This document shows, in pieces, positions 1-8,490 of a stretch of DNA of 37,589 nt. The position numbers were made by a program, and so were the translations under genes. A model generated the notes under the pieces. That model was not told where the DNA came from. It did no database searches and saw only the letters and a list, made by a program, of their open reading frames with translations. The stretch's first letter is position 1, and each line of letters begins with the position of its first letter. The stretch covers positions 1 to 37,589 of the forward strand of contig NBLM01000012.1 of NCBI GenBank assembly GCA_002084585.1, written 5' to 3'. This DNA is from Planctomycetales bacterium 4572_13. Lineage in GTDB: Bacteria > Planctomycetota > Phycisphaerae > Sedimentisphaerales > Anaerohalosphaeraceae.

Positions 1-597
1 GCTCATAGCGGGGCTGATATTAACGGGGATATTTTCATGCTGCCGCCATACTACTCCTTGCCGCCGATCAGTCCGCCTGATTATACGGCCTCTCAAGGGT
101 CGATTTCCGGAAAGAATATTACGCTGCATTCCTCCGACAGCGGAAAATACTCAAAGATATCCATTTCCAATAACGGAACCTTGTCGATCAACGGCGACCT
201 GATACTGTATATCACCGGCGACATTGAACTTAAAAACAACGCGGAGATAGAAGTTAAAAATAATGCCACCCTGACACTCTATTTCGATGGGGATATCGAG
301 GCCAAGAATTCATCTGGCTTCAATAACAAAACCGAAATCCCGGCCAATCTGCTCATCTACGGCACCGGCGACAGCCAGGAAATCAAGCTCAAAAACTCGG
401 CGGACCTCTATGCGGTTATTTACGCCCCTCATGCGGACATGACCGTCCACAACAGTGTCGATGCGTACGGCTCATTTATTGTCAGCGACATGGAGCTAAA
501 AAACAGCGGGACTATTTACTACGACAAAGCCCTCAAGCAGGTCAGTGAAGACGATGAACTGGCCCGCTTCATGGTGACCCGCTGGGAAGAACTGTAA
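1..597 (+). CDS. DUF7305/PilX-like pilus-associated protein, C-terminal part
   Basis: The reading frame is open from the first base, so the true start lies outside the window and about 198 residues of the C-terminus remain. The sequence is rich in short beta-strand-like repeats with LYITGD, LYFDGD and VIYAPHAD motifs. It aligns along its whole visible length with the C-terminal half of the gene at 1746-2990, which has LYITGDV, IYLDGDW and VIYAPNAD at matching places and the same ending style (ARFMVTRWEEL here, ARFVINRWNEQ there). The two are clear paralogues flanking two prepilin genes. I assign it to the DUF7305 / PilX-N type of planctomycete pilus protein from memory of the family. A surface or pilus-tip role is inference. 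The stop is followed after 22 bases by the next gene, consistent with one operon. Confidence 0.75.
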   Translation, partial: AHSGADINGDIFMLPPYYSLPPISPPDYTASQGSISGKNITLHSSDSGKYSKISISNNGTLSINGDLILYITGDIELKNNAEIEVKNNATLTLYFDGDIEAKNSSGFNNKTEIPANLLIYGTGDSQEIKLKNSADLYAVIYAPHADMTVHNSVDAYGSFIVSDMELKNSGTIYYDKALKQVSEDDELARFMVTRWEEL

Positions 598-619
598 TCG
601 GGCAAAAAAGGGAAAAAAG

Positions 620-1093
620 ATGAACTCAAAACAGATACGAAAAACGCATGGTTTCACACTCATTGAATGTATGGTGGGGATGTTGATCCTGATGATTACG
701 ATCGGCGGGATCATGAGTTTTCGCTATTATGCTGTTCTCAGTACCGAACGAGCGGAAACACAACTTCTGGCCGCACGGGCTTCCGTTGTGCTGTCCGAGG
801 CCTGGCGCGGGCAAAAGGGTGCCGATGATTTCGATCCGACACAACAGAGCTTTGACGATCATTTTCGGGTACAGTCCGGCAGCGTATCTGCTTTTTCGGA
901 AGCAACCGGGCCTGGCTATACGCATTTGGGGAACTATCAAATCCAGATCGAAGGGCGTCGGTTTAGTGCCACCCTGGTATATGAAAACTCTGCCGTCGTG
1001 CAAAATGCACGCATTCTGCATGTCGTACTGGCCTGGCAGGAAGGAAAGCAATTAGAGCGAACCTTTCATCTGTCAACCTTAACCCAAACATAA
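620..1093 (+). CDS. minor prepilin / pseudopilin (PilV/GspI-like)
   Basis: A 157-residue protein with a short basic leader, a type III prepilin cleavage motif G/FTLIE at about residues 11-16 and a following hydrophobic helix (MVGMLILMITIGGIMSF). The Glu at position 5 after the cleavage site, needed for methylation and subunit assembly, is present. After processing by prepilin peptidase (not in this window) it would enter the pilus or pseudopilus at the inner membrane. The remaining roughly 115 residues form a small globular head with no recognised signature. It sits between two DUF7305-like genes and just ahead of a second prepilin. The class (PilV or GspI) is a guess from size and position. 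A purine-rich stretch (gggaaaaaag) precedes the ATG. Confidence 0.85.
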   Translation: MNSKQIRKTHGFTLIECMVGMLILMITIGGIMSFRYYAVLSTERAETQLLAARASVVLSEAWRGQKGADDFDPTQQSFDDHFRVQSGSVSAFSEATGPGYTHLGNYQIQIEGRRFSATLVYENSAVVQNARILHVVLAWQEGKQLERTFHLSTLTQT

Positions 1094-1149
1094 AATAAGG
1101 CCTGAGGCATTAGGCGTGAGACTCGAGGAAGAACGATAAGGAAAAAAAG

Positions 1150-1668
1150 ATGAAATCGAAACGAATACGACGATATTCTGGATTTACAATTACCGAGCTG
1201 ATTTTGGCGATTGCGGTCAGTTCGATTCTCATTCTGGCCGTCGGTGCGGTGATGATGGACACCCAGAGGGGCTGGATGGACTCTTATGCCAAGGTTCACG
1301 GCGGCGCAGCCACCGATGCGGCGGTCGCCAAAACAGCGTTTGACAAAGTCGTTCGCAAGGCCTCTCGATCCATTTATCATTTTAATGCGGACGATGATAT
1401 TACCGTTTACTACTATAACAACTGGCTGACATCAACCGACCCGGATCGGGCCGCACGATTTTATCGCTCCACCGAGAATCCGTCCGAGATGTATATTCGA
1501 CACTCGGACATCGAGACCAAAGAGGTGCTGGCCGAGGTTCTGCTGGCGGCCAATGTCGCCGATTTGGAGTTCAAGCCGATCAGCGGCGGCATTGAAATGA
1601 AGATGGCTCTCGATGACGGTCGCGAAGCAACGACCATTGTAACGACAGCACTTTTGCATAATGAGTAG
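1150..1668 (+). CDS. minor prepilin / pseudopilin (PilW/GspJ-like)
   Basis: A 172-residue protein beginning with a Lys/Arg-rich leader, then the prepilin signature SG/FTITE and a hydrophobic helix (LILAIAVSSILILAVGAVMM). Glu5 of the mature protein is conserved. An AAGGA motif lies about 8 bases before the ATG, supporting this start. The head domain resembles the larger minor pseudopilins (PilW/GspJ) in size, but I see no diagnostic residue. The 56-base gap after the preceding prepilin and the same orientation argue for one transcript. The product should be anchored in the inner membrane before incorporation at the tip of a type IV pilus or type II secretion pseudopilus. Confidence 0.85.
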   Translation: MKSKRIRRYSGFTITELILAIAVSSILILAVGAVMMDTQRGWMDSYAKVHGGAATDAAVAKTAFDKVVRKASRSIYHFNADDDITVYYYNNWLTSTDPDRAARFYRSTENPSEMYIRHSDIETKEVLAEVLLAANVADLEFKPISGGIEMKMALDDGREATTIVTTALLHNE

Positions 1669-1745
1669 TTAAGTGGCCTTTTATCTATGTCGATACTTCC
1701 TAAGCAGGAAAATGGAAATTAATGGGTCCGATAAGCGAGGACAAA

Positions 1746-2990
1746 ATGAATAAATCGCAAAAAAGACGGAGATTAAGGAAGAAATCAGGGTCGATTTTGG
1801 TTCTGGTTCTGCTGGTAGTGTTAGTGAGTCTTATTACCGGAACCGGATTATTGGCTCTGGGTACACAATCCCGTGTTGCCTCGATCAATCAGGTGCAGGA
1901 CATGATGTCTCGTTCCGCCGCCGATGCAGGTCTGGAACGAGCGGTTCAGGAAATTAATAACGCCGTTCTGGCAAAAACATGGTCCGATAGTGTTCTGCCA
2001 ATGGCCAGCGATGCCACCCTGCCTTATTCGGAATCTGTCTATTCGGTCAAGACCGAATATGACGCGACAGACGGTTACAGCATCGCCTCAGTTGGAACGA
2101 ATAAAAATCGCACCCATACCGTCAATGCGACGCTGGGGCTGAGAGGTTTGTTTGAAAACGCGATCCAGTGTCGTGACAGCATTACATTAAAAGCCGGTAC
2201 AGTGGTCGGAACCATTGATTCAGACATTTCTCTGGACCCGGCCGATTGTGACGATAAAGCGGTTATCGGAACCAACAGCACCGAGGCGGATAAGGTCATT
2301 CTGAATTCGGGCGTGGTTGTGGAAGGCGATGTGGTTGTCGGTGTCGGCGGCGATATCGCTACCGTTATCAAGGATCTTGGCGCTACAACGGATGACCAAT
2401 ATGCCATGAGTACAACGGTAGAGTTTCCCCCGGTCTCGCCGCCGTCACTGTTTGGTCCGGATTCGGCTATTTCGATTAACAAAGGTGAGATGACAATCGG
2501 TCCCGGCGGAGATTTTCCGGCTGTGGGACGGTTTTCAGGGATTTCAATGAAAAACGGAACAACTTTGCGAGTGATCGGGGACTGCACTCTCTACATTACC
2601 GGCGATGTGGGTATGGGGCAAAGCAGCGAGATCATTCTGGACAACAGCAAAAACGCCAAGCTGACCATCTACCTGGACGGCGACTGGGCTTCAGATAACA
2701 ACTCAGGAATTAATAATGAAACGGAAAAACCGTCCACCTTTCAGTTGTATGGAACAGGTCCGGCTGGACAAGCAATAGACATCAAGGCAAAAAGTGAGTT
2801 TTACGGCGTGATCTACGCCCCGAATGCGGACCTGACCATGTTTTCGGGCGGGGATATTTATGGGTCTTTTGTAACCAATAACTTTGAATTAAAAAATCCG
2901 GCGAGCTTTCTGTACGATGTCTCTTTGAAGACGATTTCGGTCTTTGACGAGGGCGCGCGGTTTGTGATTAACCGCTGGAACGAACAATAG
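1746..2990 (+). CDS. PilX-N / DUF7305-like pilus assembly protein
   Basis: A 414-residue protein. I prefer ATG 1746 to an in-frame ATG at 1722, because GCGAGG sits 5-6 bases upstream of 1746 and the basic leader (MNKSQKRRRLRKK) then directly precedes the single hydrophobic segment (SILVLVLLVVLVSLITGTGLL). This N-terminus, followed by a Ser/Ala-rich helix with ADAGLERAVQE, is typical of PilX-N type proteins, which lack a canonical prepilin cleavage site. Residues from about 230 onward form the beta-rich region shared with the partial gene at 1-597 (LYITGDV, IYLDGDW, NNSGINNETE, VIYAPNAD). A role as an adhesin-like or tip protein of the pilus is inference from context. pilM starts 9 bases downstream. 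Confidence 0.8.
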   Translation: MNKSQKRRRLRKKSGSILVLVLLVVLVSLITGTGLLALGTQSRVASINQVQDMMSRSAADAGLERAVQEINNAVLAKTWSDSVLPMASDATLPYSESVYSVKTEYDATDGYSIASVGTNKNRTHTVNATLGLRGLFENAIQCRDSITLKAGTVVGTIDSDISLDPADCDDKAVIGTNSTEADKVILNSGVVVEGDVVVGVGGDIATVIKDLGATTDDQYAMSTTVEFPPVSPPSLFGPDSAISINKGEMTIGPGGDFPAVGRFSGISMKNGTTLRVIGDCTLYITGDVGMGQSSEIILDNSKNAKLTIYLDGDWASDNNSGINNETEKPSTFQLYGTGPAGQAIDIKAKSEFYGVIYAPNADLTMFSGGDIYGSFVTNNFELKNPASFLYDVSLKTISVFDEGARFVINRWNEQ

Positions 2991-2999
2991 GACAAGTTT

Positions 3000-4076
3000 A
3001 TGATGCTGAATGTATTAAACCGACAAAAAATCGAATTGGCCGGGCTGGATATCGGAAGCTCTGCGGTCAAACTGGTTCGTTTGAACAAAGGCGACGACGG
3101 CTATACGCTCATCGCCGCCGCCTCCGAATCGATAGCTTCCTGCCCGGATGACGAAAAACAGCGGCAGCAAAACCGTGTCGATGCGGTCAGAACCTGCCTG
3201 CAAAAGGCCGGGTTGAAAAATGGGGACCTCGTCTGCGGCCTTTCAGGGCCGGAGGTTGTGATTCGCGGATTCACATTTCCGCCGCTTCCGGACGGGGCCG
3301 TTCAACAGGCGGTTCAAATGGAAGCACAGCAGGTCTGCCCGCTGGATATGAAGCACAGTGTCCTGGATTTTCAACTTATCGAATCGCCGCAGACCGCCTC
3401 GGCCGCGGTGGCCGCAAAAGCGACTGTTCGGCAGGGTGTGTTGACGGTGGCAACTGAAAACGCCATCCGCCAACAGACAGAGTTGTTGACTCAGGTTGGG
3501 GCCACGGCGGCGATTGTGGATGTCAATGCCTTGGCGATGCTGAATTGTCTAAGTGAACTCGAACAGTTGGATGAGCAGGAAACCGTCGCAGTGATCGATG
3601 TCGGTAACGCGATGAGCAATGTTGTGATTTACGGACAGGATGGACTGCCGTTTGTTCGGGATATTAACATGGCCGGCGCGACCATCATTCAGGACATCAG
3701 CTGTCAGACGAAACTTCCCGAAGAGCAAATTCGCCGGACATTAACACAGGGACAATCGTCCGACCCACTGGACAGTCAGTTGCTGCTGGCGATGAACAAT
3801 GCGATGAGGCCTTTGGTCAATGCAATCAACGAAACGCTGAGGTTCTATTCGTTCCAGGAAAAAACCTCCGGTGTTGACCGCATCTTTTTATGCGGCGGCT
3901 TTGCATTAATTGAGACATTCGTAGAATTCCTGACCGATGCTGTATCGACTCCGGTGGCTCTGCTGAATCCATTTTCAACCATTCTGTACGACTCGGATGC
4001 GGCAACAAACGAATCACTGAAAAAAGACGGTCCGGCATTTGCCGTGGCCGCAGGTCTTGCGATGAGGACACGATAA
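3000..4076 (+). CDS. pilM: type IV pilus assembly protein PilM
   Basis: A 358-residue actin-like ATPase of the FtsA/PilM fold. The phosphate-1 motif is seen near the N-terminus (LAGLDIGSSAVKLVRL). A second nucleotide-binding motif appears near residue 200 (VAVIDVGNAMSNVVIY), and the adenosine motif (IFLCGGFALI) comes at about residue 298. PilM is cytoplasmic and binds the N-terminal tail of PilN, linking the inner-membrane PilN/PilO platform to the motor ATPases. The order pilM-pilN-pilO downstream fits the family. Length matches typical PilM (about 350 residues). ATG 3000 and ATG 3003 are both possible starts; an AGGA lies about 8 bases upstream. The next gene begins 2 bases after the stop. 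Confidence 0.92.
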   Translation: MMLNVLNRQKIELAGLDIGSSAVKLVRLNKGDDGYTLIAAASESIASCPDDEKQRQQNRVDAVRTCLQKAGLKNGDLVCGLSGPEVVIRGFTFPPLPDGAVQQAVQMEAQQVCPLDMKHSVLDFQLIESPQTASAAVAAKATVRQGVLTVATENAIRQQTELLTQVGATAAIVDVNALAMLNCLSELEQLDEQETVAVIDVGNAMSNVVIYGQDGLPFVRDINMAGATIIQDISCQTKLPEEQIRRTLTQGQSSDPLDSQLLLAMNNAMRPLVNAINETLRFYSFQEKTSGVDRIFLCGGFALIETFVEFLTDAVSTPVALLNPFSTILYDSDAATNESLKKDGPAFAVAAGLAMRTR

Positions 4077-4078
4077 CT

Positions 4079-4723
4079 ATGTTTGCAATTGACTTACTCA
4101 AAGGAAAAGGATTGCCTGAAGAAATCGATCTGAAAAGATTACTCCTCAGGATGATACCGATACTGATTCCGATACTGGCCATCACGGTGTTCGGTTCGGT
4201 GTATCAGCACAATCGCGCCACATTACGGACGCAGCAGCAGCTCCTGCACAGCAATCAACAGCAGCTTGCGACCCATACGGGCGATGTGGCCGAATATAAC
4301 AGGATCAATGCGAAGATTAAAGGGATGAAAAAATGCCTCAACGATATTTCCAAGGCGATGGTCTATCGCATCCAGACCTCTGAGGTGCTTGTCGAGTTGG
4401 TGCAGGCGCTGCCGGAAAACATTTTCATTTATGAAATGAATCTGGACCGCAGCGCTGCTCAGAAGAAGATTCAGAATCCAGATTCCGGAGAGGTCAAGCA
4501 GCAGCTGGTGGTTCGCAGAAAACTAAAGCTGGTTTTGTGTGGACACAATGCGGACCAAAGCGATGCGGCGGTTCACGGCTATGTCAATGCCCTTAAGCAA
4601 TCGCCGCTGCTGGCTGACTTCTTTACCGAGATCAAACCCTCGGCGAGGCAGCAGGGCGAGGTGGATGGTCGGTCCGCGATTTACTACGAAATTGAATGTG
4701 TGCTTCGAGAACAGGGCGAATAA
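4079..4723 (+). CDS. pilN: PilN-like inner-membrane pilus assembly protein
   Basis: A 214-residue protein with the PilN layout: a short cytoplasmic N-terminus containing an IDLLKG motif (compare the INLLPW-type PilM-binding peptide of PilN), one membrane helix at about residues 28-41 (IPILIPILAITVFGSV), a Gln/His-rich coiled-coil stretch, and a small mixed alpha/beta periplasmic domain. It follows pilM by 2 bases and overlaps the next gene by one base (TAATG), so translation is coupled. The call rests on topology and gene order more than on strong sequence identity. The equivalent in type II secretion would be the C-terminal half of GspL. Confidence 0.8.
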   Translation: MFAIDLLKGKGLPEEIDLKRLLLRMIPILIPILAITVFGSVYQHNRATLRTQQQLLHSNQQQLATHTGDVAEYNRINAKIKGMKKCLNDISKAMVYRIQTSEVLVELVQALPENIFIYEMNLDRSAAQKKIQNPDSGEVKQQLVVRRKLKLVLCGHNADQSDAAVHGYVNALKQSPLLADFFTEIKPSARQQGEVDGRSAIYYEIECVLREQGE

Positions 4724-5322
4724 TGAAATCAATAATCAAATGCAGTCGATACACAATCGTAACAGCAGCCGTGTGGGCTGTTTCAGTGGTCCTTCTTGGC
4801 GGCGGCTATGCCTTGCTCTATGCGCCGCAGCAGGTCATGGCCACTCAGGTAAAAAAACAATGCGCCGAAAGTCAATCAGCACTGGAGCAGGCACAGTTGG
4901 TCGCCCGTGACAAGACCAAAGCCATGCAAAAGCAGCAATGTGAAGACATCAACCAACTCATCTCTGGCTTCTCAATACCACAGAATGCGACTACGGAGCT
5001 TGTTTTTGAGATCGGACGGATTGCCCAGGAGCTGCGGCTCTCGGAGTTTTCGAGCAAAAATCAAAAAAAGAAAAACTATACAACCGTCGGTAAAAGTACA
5101 TTCGTCTCCGAGGTTTGGTTAAAGGTGGAGTTTCAGGCGACATTCGAACAATTCGCACAGTTTATCAATCGGCTTGAGTCCCACAACCCTGTTGTCTTTG
5201 TCGAGGAGATTTCCTTTCGGCGGGGATCGCAGAGCGACAAGAGCCACAAAATGTCATTACAATTATCCTTTTTGGCAGAGACAAAAACGAAAAACAAAAA
5301 AGTGGCATTGGCCACGCACTGA
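4723..5322 (+). CDS. pilO: PilO-like inner-membrane pilus assembly protein
   Basis: The 199-residue product starts at the ATG that shares its A with the pilN stop codon, with AGGGCG just upstream. A longer in-frame start at 4696 lies inside pilN and is less likely. One membrane helix (about residues 10-31, VWAVSVVLLGGGYALLY) is followed by a coiled coil to about residue 75 and a ferredoxin-like periplasmic domain. That is the topology of PilO, which heterodimerises with PilN. Position right after the PilN-like gene is the main support. The periplasmic part contains TFEQFAQFINRLES, resembling the helix before the beta hairpin of PilO proteins. Confidence 0.78.
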   Translation: MKSIIKCSRYTIVTAAVWAVSVVLLGGGYALLYAPQQVMATQVKKQCAESQSALEQAQLVARDKTKAMQKQQCEDINQLISGFSIPQNATTELVFEIGRIAQELRLSEFSSKNQKKKNYTTVGKSTFVSEVWLKVEFQATFEQFAQFINRLESHNPVVFVEEISFRRGSQSDKSHKMSLQLSFLAETKTKNKKVALATH

Positions 5323-5376
5323 TCCACAACCGCCGCGTTCGGAATATGCGGCGAATAGAAAGACAGGGAAAAAACA

Positions 5377-6171
5377 GTGAGAACAATAGCGATTACAAAT
5401 CTGAAAGGCGGCTGCGGCAAGACCACCACCTCGGTGAATCTATCGGCGGCGCTGGCCCTGAAGGGCTATCGGACGCTTTTGATCGATCTGGATCCGCAGG
5501 GCCATGCAACGCTCGGCTTCGGGGTCATTCCGGAAAATCAAAAGCGAACCATCCATGATGTGATCGTCAATCCGAAGGTTTCCCTGCCAAAGGTTCTGGT
5601 TCAGACCAATATATCCAAGCTGCTGCTGGCGCCAAGCAATGTACTGCTCTCCGGTGTCGAGGCCGCATTGATGCAAATGAAAGATCGCGAACATGTCCTG
5701 CTGAATCGTCTGCAGCGGTACGAACGGTATTTCGACTACTGCATCATTGATTGTTCACCGTCGCTGAGTTTGCTGACGCTCAACGCGCTGGATGCGGCCA
5801 CCGAGGTCGTCATCCCGATGCAGACGCATTATTACTCAATCGAAGGCCTCAAGCAGGTGATGGAAACATTGGGTGTGGTCCAAAAACGGTTCAATCCGCT
5901 GCTGGACATCCGGGGGATTCTGCTGACCCTGGCCGAAGAGGGAACGGTACTTTGCAGGGATGTCGAAGAGCAGATGCGAGATTATTTTGGCGATTTGGTA
6001 TTAAAGACTGTGATTCATCGGAATATCCGATTGGCCGAGGCCCCCGGCGCCGGCGAATCGATACTGACCTTTGATGAGAATAATTCAGGCGCAAAAGAAT
6101 ATATGCAATTAGCGGAAGAGATTTGCTATGAGAAAATCCGGCTTACACAAACAGATTTCGTCCATATTTGA
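5377..6171 (+). CDS. ParA/MinD-type ATPase in the pilus operon
   Basis: A 264-residue deviant Walker A ATPase. The motif KGGCGKTTTSVNLS is at residues 10-23, with the signature Lys10 and catalytic Lys15. Switch I is seen as DLDPQGHATLGFG, and the Walker B region as YDYCIIDCSPSL-like sequence at residues 112-122. The start is GTG, with AGGGAAA upstream. Such proteins are cytoplasmic dimers that bind nonspecific DNA (ParA/Soj) or membrane (MinD). No amphipathic MinD-type C-terminal helix is obvious, so ParA-like is preferred. No parB or parS was found, and the genes on both sides are pilus parts. Chromosome partitioning is therefore less likely than positioning of the pilus machine, as TadZ/CpaE and FlhG-like relatives do. 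That role is inference. Confidence 0.85.
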   Translation: MRTIAITNLKGGCGKTTTSVNLSAALALKGYRTLLIDLDPQGHATLGFGVIPENQKRTIHDVIVNPKVSLPKVLVQTNISKLLLAPSNVLLSGVEAALMQMKDREHVLLNRLQRYERYFDYCIIDCSPSLSLLTLNALDAATEVVIPMQTHYYSIEGLKQVMETLGVVQKRFNPLLDIRGILLTLAEEGTVLCRDVEEQMRDYFGDLVLKTVIHRNIRLAEAPGAGESILTFDENNSGAKEYMQLAEEICYEKIRLTQTDFVHI

Positions 6172-6931
6172 TGGTGTTCCCGTCCCATCCAACAGTACGC
6201 TGACCGAAGAGTCAGAGTCGTCCGAGGAGATGACGGGGCTGCGGACAGAGGACGATCCCCAATCAGATACCCACGAGGCGACAGCGCCGAAATCCTCCGG
6301 CCCCTCGCTGGTGCAACGGATGACCGCCGACCCGTCAGACGCGTTAGAGAGCGATCCGATTCCGGTCCTGCAGGTCGGACGGCCAATGCCGCTGTCAAAA
6401 TCCAAAGCGACATCCAAGTCCACTATGGGGCCGGGGCTTTCAACGCGGATTAAGAAAATGGTTTTTGGTTCCCACTCTTCGCTTGACCCGCATCAGAAAA
6501 AAACGGCCACGCTGGTGGGGATTCTCTCATTGGTGTTTGGGGTTGTCATGTTTGTTTCATTGGGAGGCGTTGGCAAGACACACCCCGCCGATGCAGACGC
6601 CGCAAGTGGTGATCACCCAAGCCAAAGCCAAGCGACAAAAAAGACAGCACAGCAATGGAAAAACCCCAATCCCCTGCCGCAGAATCTGCGTAACGCAACC
6701 TCACCGAAAGTGATTCGTTCGGACGCGCAGCAGGAAGGGACGAGTGCGGAAACCGGAGCGATGGTGGTTAAGGGAATTGTATTCAGTAAAAACAAACCTT
6801 CGGCCATTATCAATAATCAGATTCTGTCTGAAGGACAAATTTTCAATGGGGTTACGATTGTCAAAATCACCAAAGAAACCGTTGAATTTGAAGCAAACGA
6901 AAAACGCTGGACCCAGCTCGTTCAGCGATAA
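6128..6931 (+). CDS. GspB/PilP-like single-pass protein of the secretin complex
   Basis: A 267-residue protein starting inside the 3' end of the ParA gene (44-base overlap). It has a long polar, low-complexity cytoplasmic N-terminus rich in Ser, Thr and Pro to about residue 125. One membrane helix follows (ATLVGILSLVFGVVMFVSLGG, about residues 126-146), then a Gln/Pro-rich linker. The compact C-terminal domain of about 55 residues has the pattern VVKGIVFSKNKPSAIINNQI-LSEGQ-IFNGVTIVKIT. That small beta domain resembles the C-terminal domain of GspB and the HR domain of GspC/PilP, which contact the N0 domain of the secretin. The secretin gene follows 45 bases later. Family membership is moderately secure; the exact name is not. 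Confidence 0.65.
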   Translation: MRKSGLHKQISSIFDGVPVPSNSTLTEESESSEEMTGLRTEDDPQSDTHEATAPKSSGPSLVQRMTADPSDALESDPIPVLQVGRPMPLSKSKATSKSTMGPGLSTRIKKMVFGSHSSLDPHQKKTATLVGILSLVFGVVMFVSLGGVGKTHPADADAASGDHPSQSQATKKTAQQWKNPNPLPQNLRNATSPKVIRSDAQQEGTSAETGAMVVKGIVFSKNKPSAIINNQILSEGQIFNGVTIVKITKETVEFEANEKRWTQLVQR

Positions 6932-6976
6932 CATCGAACAAACTGCGATATGGATAATAACCGAAAGGAAAAGACA

Positions 6977-8428
6977 ATGAAAATGACAGGAGCATTCAGG
7001 AGTGCTGTCCGATACAGTGTGATGCTTGTACTCATCACAGCATCTCAAACAAGTGCCGCTGATGCTGTCAAGCCGGAACTGCTTAGTCCCGTCCAGCAGC
7101 GCATGCAGCAGGAAATCAGCATCGATTTCAAGGACACGCCCATTGATGATGTGTTGATGATTATGGCCAAACAGGCCGATGTGGACATCATCAAAAGTCC
7201 GAAAGTCATAGGAACCGTGACCGCGACACTGACCGATATTCCGCTGGCCGAGGCCCTGACGAGTATCCTTGAGACGCACGGCTATGCGTTCGTAACGACT
7301 GACAATGTCATTCGCGTGGTTCCCAAAGGCGAAATTTTCGATGTCCGTGAAAAGCTCATCAGCCGCGTATTCCGTATTACCTATGCGGATGTCAAAGATG
7401 TCGAGGGGGCGCTGAGACAGTTTATTTCTGATCGGGGTGCGATTTCTTCCAATCCCGGCACGAGCAATATTATTGTTACCGACACCGAAAACAAGGTCAA
7501 GGCGATCAATTCGTTTATTGAAGAGATTGACCGCATCACCCCGCAAATTCTCGTCGAGGCCCAAATTTATGATGTAACCTCAACGGACAATCTGGATCTG
7601 GGCGTCAAGTGGCAGGCCGGAACCCCGACCGACTTTGGCCAGCCGGGAGCAAACCAGACTTGGGGAAATGATTTCGGCACAGTGGGTAATATCGTCGGCG
7701 GCATTACCGATACCGCCATCGGCAGTGCGTTTAATTCCGGGATTAGCCATGCTAACACCGAAGGTCTGTTACGCCTCGGTGTCTTAAATGACAGTATCCA
7801 TATGGACGCAGCCCTGTTTGCCGCACAGGATGATGGTCGGGCTAAACTGCTGGCCAATCCGCGTGTTCTGGTGTTGGATAATGAGCAGGCCGAGATTAAA
7901 ATTGTAGAAGAAATTCCGTACCAGCAACTCACCGATAGTACCGACGGCGGAAGTGTGGGGACGACGGAGTTCCGTGATGTGGGTGTTGAACTTCGGGTTA
8001 CGCCGCACCTGACGCGGGACGGGTTGATCCATCTGAAACTCAACCCCAAGTTCAGTACGATCACAGGGAGCGTTAATATTGTTACCGGCGATGGTGGCAA
8101 TGTTACCCCTCAACCAGTTGTCGCCACTCGTGAGACGACCACCACCGCGCTGATCAAAGATGGGCAGACCGTGGTCATCGGCGGCCTGAAAAAGCAAAAG
8201 AAGGTGCAGGAAACCAGCAAGATACCGTTGCTGGGTGATTTGCCGCTGTTAGGGCTGCTGTTTAGGTTTGAAGGCGAAAGCACGGTCAACAGTGAGCTGG
8301 TAGTGTTCATTACGCCGCATGTGGTTGAAAACCCCGAACTGACCGCTGAGGAGCAGCAATACCTGGCTGATTCAACTTATGTCAGTCCTTCGCTTCCGGA
8401 AACAAAGCTCGGCAACGGCGAAGAATAA
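6977..8428 (+). CDS. type II/IV secretin (GspD/PilQ family)
   Basis: A 483-residue outer-membrane secretin. ATG 6977 is chosen over in-frame ATG 6950 because AAGGA lies about 7 bases before it and because it directly begins a Sec signal peptide (about residues 1-28, ending TSAADA). An STN/N0 domain follows (SIDFKDTPIDDVLMIMAKQA), then an N1 (KH-like) domain at about residues 130-185 (VFRITYADVKDVEGALRQFI). The secretin barrel domain contains LLANPRVLVLDNEQAEI, VGVELRVTPHL and the hallmark near the C-terminus, KIPLLGDLPLLGLLFR. It has one N-domain repeat fewer than GspD, so the length is short. It would be the outer-membrane pore for the pilus or pseudopilus encoded upstream. It is the last gene before a strong terminator. 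Confidence 0.93.
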   Translation: MKMTGAFRSAVRYSVMLVLITASQTSAADAVKPELLSPVQQRMQQEISIDFKDTPIDDVLMIMAKQADVDIIKSPKVIGTVTATLTDIPLAEALTSILETHGYAFVTTDNVIRVVPKGEIFDVREKLISRVFRITYADVKDVEGALRQFISDRGAISSNPGTSNIIVTDTENKVKAINSFIEEIDRITPQILVEAQIYDVTSTDNLDLGVKWQAGTPTDFGQPGANQTWGNDFGTVGNIVGGITDTAIGSAFNSGISHANTEGLLRLGVLNDSIHMDAALFAAQDDGRAKLLANPRVLVLDNEQAEIKIVEEIPYQQLTDSTDGGSVGTTEFRDVGVELRVTPHLTRDGLIHLKLNPKFSTITGSVNIVTGDGGNVTPQPVVATRETTTTALIKDGQTVVIGGLKKQKKVQETSKIPLLGDLPLLGLLFRFEGESTVNSELVVFITPHVVENPELTAEEQQYLADSTYVSPSLPETKLGNGEE

Positions 8429-8450
8429 TTTCAAGATATTGTGAGAGTCC

Positions 8451-8490
8451 AAAGGCCGGTGTTTCTGATCAGAAACACCGGCCTTTTTTG
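8451..8490 (+). terminator. intrinsic terminator of the pilus operon
   Basis: A perfect 36-base palindrome (8451-8486, arms AAAGGCCGGTGTTTCTGA and its complement) ends in a run of T. It lies 22 bases after the secretin stop and ends the plus-strand operon. Because it is symmetrical it could also weakly stop transcription arriving from ileS. Confidence 0.9.

Noticed and set aside
5377-6171. ParA gene as a chromosome or plasmid partition locus
   Set aside because: No parB, parS or replication gene nearby; embedded in a pilus operon.
6701-7564. Long minus-strand frame over the GspB-like and secretin genes
   Set aside because: Antisense to two well-supported genes, no RBS or domain; codon mirror artefact.
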